Part shown: piece after piece, positions 61,715 through 64,000 of the stretch | Layout: each line of letters opens with the position of its first letter | Position numbering within the stretch: the first letter of the stretch is position 1 | NCBI RefSeq assembly: GCF_003952225.1 | Contig: NZ_CP034437.1 | Coordinates: forward strand, 1,593,501 to 1,657,500 | Direction of reading: 5' to 3' | DNA length: 64,000 bases | Origin: Paenibacillus albus | Lineage (GTDB): Bacteria > Bacillota > Bacilli > Paenibacillales > Paenibacillaceae | The notes under the pieces: generated by a model | The model's database searches: none | The model's input: only the letters and a program-made list of their open reading frames with translations | What the model was told of the DNA's origin: nothing | Made by a program: the position numbers and the translations under genes

Positions 61715-62743
61715 ATGCGGTTACTGACTCCATTGGGAAGCCCAAATAGAATAGCCGCAATGATTGTGGCAACCCTGATGATAGGAGCGATGACGAGCGG
61801 CTGCGGCAATAAGGAGCCTTATGTTAAGCATGCATCTGTTATTGATGTGAACTTGCCGATAAAGAAAGACGACACAGAGGCAAAGGGGAAGACCGGTCTG
61901 GCTGCTGATAAGCCGAAGAACGATGTCGTAACGGCTGACGTTGGCGTGAAGGAAGGCGGCGGGGTTGTTCTAGCGACTGCAGAGCCTGCCAAGTCAAACG
62001 GCACACAGGAGAAACCGAAAGCGGATCCAGTAAAAAATACAGGGACTGCATCCACGCAGCAGAAGCCTGCTCAGAAGAAAACGGTACAACCGATTCTGCT
62101 GCAGAAGCCGACTGAGCCGGATGTGAATTATATATCGAAGCAGGGAGAGAAGCTTGTTGCGCTGACGTTCGACGACGGGCCGGATTCACATTTTACACCT
62201 GCGATTCTGTCGATTCTCAAAGCAAGCAAAATTCATGGCACCTTCTTCACGGTAGGCACTCAAGTGAATCGCTATGGCACGATGATGAAGCGCATTAAAG
62301 CTGACGGCAATGAAATTGGCAACCATAGCTATTCACATAAGGACTTGAGCAAGCTTGATCGCAACCAGATTCTGAGCCAAATTAAGCAAGCCGATGTGCT
62401 TATCAACAAACAAGCCGGCTTTGTGCCGCGGATTGTCCGTGCGCCTTACGGTGCGGTATCGCCGCTGCTTAGAACAATCATGAAAGAAAATCACCGCGAT
62501 CTGATTGGCTGGTCGGTGGATACGCGGGACTGGGCAGGCAGCTCAGTGGCTACGATGCGGGCCAATGTGAACAAGAACACGCATCCTGGCGGCATTATTC
62601 TGATGCATTCATTCGGCAGCAAGCTCGACAACACGGTCCAGCTGTTGCCGCTCATTATTAAAGACTTGAAGAACAAGGGCTATACATTCGTCACGGTAAG
62701 TGAACTGCTGGCAGCTAAAGCGAATCATAAGGCGAAAAAATAG
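61715..62743 (+). CDS. Polysaccharide deacetylase (NodB family) lipoprotein
   Basis: A 342-residue exported deacetylase. The N-terminal signal region MIVATLMIGAMTSGC ends in a lipobox-like TSGC (Cys30), followed by a low-complexity Lys/Pro/Thr linker to about residue 145. The NodB domain shows ALTFDDGPDSHFTPAIL (motif 1), GNEIGNHSYSHKDLSKL (motif 2, metal His pair), RAPYGAVSP (motif 3), WSVDTRDW (motif 4) and GIILMHSFG (motif 5), a complete set. It probably removes N-acetyl groups from peptidoglycan or chitin-like sugars. The ATG at 61715 follows GCGAGGGG; a GTG at 61691 has no site. Confidence 0.92.
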   Translation: MRLLTPLGSPNRIAAMIVATLMIGAMTSGCGNKEPYVKHASVIDVNLPIKKDDTEAKGKTGLAADKPKNDVVTADVGVKEGGGVVLATAEPAKSNGTQEKPKADPVKNTGTASTQQKPAQKKTVQPILLQKPTEPDVNYISKQGEKLVALTFDDGPDSHFTPAILSILKASKIHGTFFTVGTQVNRYGTMMKRIKADGNEIGNHSYSHKDLSKLDRNQILSQIKQADVLINKQAGFVPRIVRAPYGAVSPLLRTIMKENHRDLIGWSVDTRDWAGSSVATMRANVNKNTHPGGIILMHSFGSKLDNTVQLLPLIIKDLKNKGYTFVTVSELLAAKANHKAKK

Positions 62744-62762
62744 CACCACACCACACCACACC
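62744..62762 (+). repeat. Short ACCAC pentanucleotide repeat
   Basis: Three and a half ACCAC units directly after the deacetylase stop codon. Too short to be more than a minor microsatellite. Confidence 0.7.
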
Positions 62763-62787
62763 GATACCGCAGGGAGGGAAGGCGACG

Positions 62788-64000
62788 ATGAAGCGAAAAT
62801 ACAGCATACGGCGAAGCGCGTTCTTCCTGATCGGACTGTTGGTGTTCATTGTAGTGTCAGGCTGTCAATTCACGGCCACACCGGCTGATCTACTGCAAGG
62901 TCCGCGTTCAACGCCGGATGGAGCAGCGCTTACTGCTGCTGTCCAGCGCGAGCTTCCCGCAAGGGCAAAGCTGTCGCTCGCCATGCAGGAGTCATCGAAT
63001 ACGGCGGTGCTGAAGATGGATGTTGATGGCGATGGACAGCCGGAAGCTCTCGTTACCTATGCCGATGAAGGCTCCAATCAGCATGTGCTGGTGCTGCGGA
63101 ATGTGAATGGCGCATGGCGCAAATGGTTTATTTTCGCGGAGACGTCGAGCTATGGAATAGATGTGCTGCGTACGACCGACCTTGACCGGGACGGCGAGCC
63201 GGAGCTGCTCATTGGTTGGAATCAATACGGCGAGCCGAAGCATATGCTCACGTTGTATCATGTTCCCGTGAATACGGATGAGGTGAATGTGCCAAAGCCG
63301 ATCGCGGAGCTGCCTTATGACACGATGGGGATTGGTGATGGGCAAGGCGACGGGCGGCCGGAACTGGCACTCATTAAGCTGCAGCGGGATAAGATGCAAG
63401 CGTCCATCGGGATTTATCAGTTCGCAGCCAACCAAGTGCAGAAGGTCGGTGCGGCTGAGCTGGATGGGTCGGTGAACGATTATTTGCAGGTGAGGCTGGG
63501 CAAAGTGTCGCCGGATCGTTATGGCATCATTGCAGATGCCTCTATCGGCGCGAATTCCTCGACGACGACGATGCTTGCTTGGGAAGCAGGAAAGCTCGTT
63601 CAAGTGTATCCGCCGCGGGCAACGGGTGATGATCAGGTGCAAATTAATGCAAGGACGCAGCTGAGCGGCGACCGCAACGGCGACGACATTCTCGATCTGA
63701 CGATGCTGCGTGAAGCGCCTGGGCAATCCGAAGGTGTTGCTTATAGCGATTTGCTCTGGATTGAGCAGTATAGACAATGGGACGGGCACAGCTATTTCTC
63801 AGTCGTCGGCCAGCAGTATGTCGATCCCAACCAGACGTATGCAGTCACGATTCCGGATTCGTGGAGCAACTATACATTTAGCCGTTTGAAGGATGGCAGC
63901 GACAGCGATGTGGCACTGGATGCTTTTGATCCTGTTAAAGGGCTGCACAAGGAAATACTGGCGCTTAGAGTCATCCCGATCGCGGAATGGAGTAAAGAAG
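62788..64000 (+). CDS. Lipoprotein with FG-GAP/VCBS-like calcium motifs, truncated by the window
   Basis: Open reading frame of at least 404 codons with no stop before the window end, so the gene is partial. The signal peptide RRSAFFLIGLLVFIVVSGCQ ends in a lipobox (SGC). The mature part contains several Asp-rich loops: DVDGDGQPEALV, DLDRDGEPELLIG, GDGQGDGRPELAL and GDRNGDDILDLTM, typical of FG-GAP/VCBS propellers that bind calcium. The ATG at 62788 follows AGGGAGGGAAGG. It is 44 bp after the deacetylase gene and probably shares its transcript. It may continue into a two-component or biofilm context not visible here. Confidence 0.85.
   Translation, partial: MKRKYSIRRSAFFLIGLLVFIVVSGCQFTATPADLLQGPRSTPDGAALTAAVQRELPARAKLSLAMQESSNTAVLKMDVDGDGQPEALVTYADEGSNQHVLVLRNVNGAWRKWFIFAETSSYGIDVLRTTDLDRDGEPELLIGWNQYGEPKHMLTLYHVPVNTDEVNVPKPIAELPYDTMGIGDGQGDGRPELALIKLQRDKMQASIGIYQFAANQVQKVGAAELDGSVNDYLQVRLGKVSPDRYGIIADASIGANSSTTTMLAWEAGKLVQVYPPRATGDDQVQINARTQLSGDRNGDDILDLTMLREAPGQSEGVAYSDLLWIEQYRQWDGHSYFSVVGQQYVDPNQTYAVTIPDSWSNYTFSRLKDGSDSDVALDAFDPVKGLHKEILALRVIPIAEWSKE

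Overview
This 64 kb window reads as a contiguous stretch of a Gram-positive chromosome, most likely Paenibacillus or a close relative in the Paenibacillaceae. This is inferred from moderately GC-rich codon use, strong AGGAGG ribosome sites, frequent TTG/GTG starts, perfect-hairpin terminators with T-runs, a YneF protein, a SinR/SinI pair, an AzgA-type purine permease and a Bacillus-style purEKBCSQLFMN operon with PurBoxes and a guanine riboswitch. No rRNA, tRNA, CRISPR array, phage or transposase gene was seen.

Layout. 1-2.5 kb: end of a chemoreceptor gene, then cheR and cheB. 2.6-3.5 kb: yneF and folE. 3.5-4 kb: a 112-bp minisatellite between convergent genes. 4-6 kb: an alpha/beta hydrolase and an IclR regulator with a perfect palindrome in its leader. 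6.2-10.5 kb: an Asp-box propeller protein, a small unknown protein and two glycosyltransferases. 10.6-13.3 kb: aconitase, whose leader carries the same palindrome as iclR. 13.7-18.5 kb: amidase-domain protein, ddl, uvsE, fabI. 18.8-20.6 kb: convergent sinI and sinR sharing a 3' hairpin, and a membrane-anchored protein with SinR-like operators upstream. 20.8-30.3 kb: suhB, a GntR/DUF1648 pair, a 51-bp minisatellite, hemL, an LCP protein, a three-gene ABC exporter, bcp and a racemase-like protein. 30.5-35.7 kb: MoxR, DUF58 and transglutaminase genes. 35.8-39.4 kb: bactofilin with an M23 peptidase, divergent from a ParM-like actin. 39.7-46.8 kb: guaA, a PrsA-like foldase, a riboswitch-controlled purine permease, and a TetR-regulated ABC transporter. 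46.9-61.5 kb: the purine operon. 61.7-64 kb: a polysaccharide deacetylase and a truncated lipoprotein gene.

The purine operon encodes every step from PRPP to IMP, but the usual bifunctional PurH is absent. A stand-alone AICAR transformylase and a PurO-type IMP cyclohydrolase, first known from archaea, take its place. Expression appears to be controlled by an inverted PurBox pair and a guanine riboswitch; a second guanine riboswitch precedes the permease gene, and guaA lies nearby.

The most unusual signal is a family of three nested inverted-repeat elements in the purB-purC, purC-purS and purF-purM gaps. They share a conserved internal-loop sequence, while their stems differ completely in sequence yet still pair. 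One copy is inverted relative to the other two.
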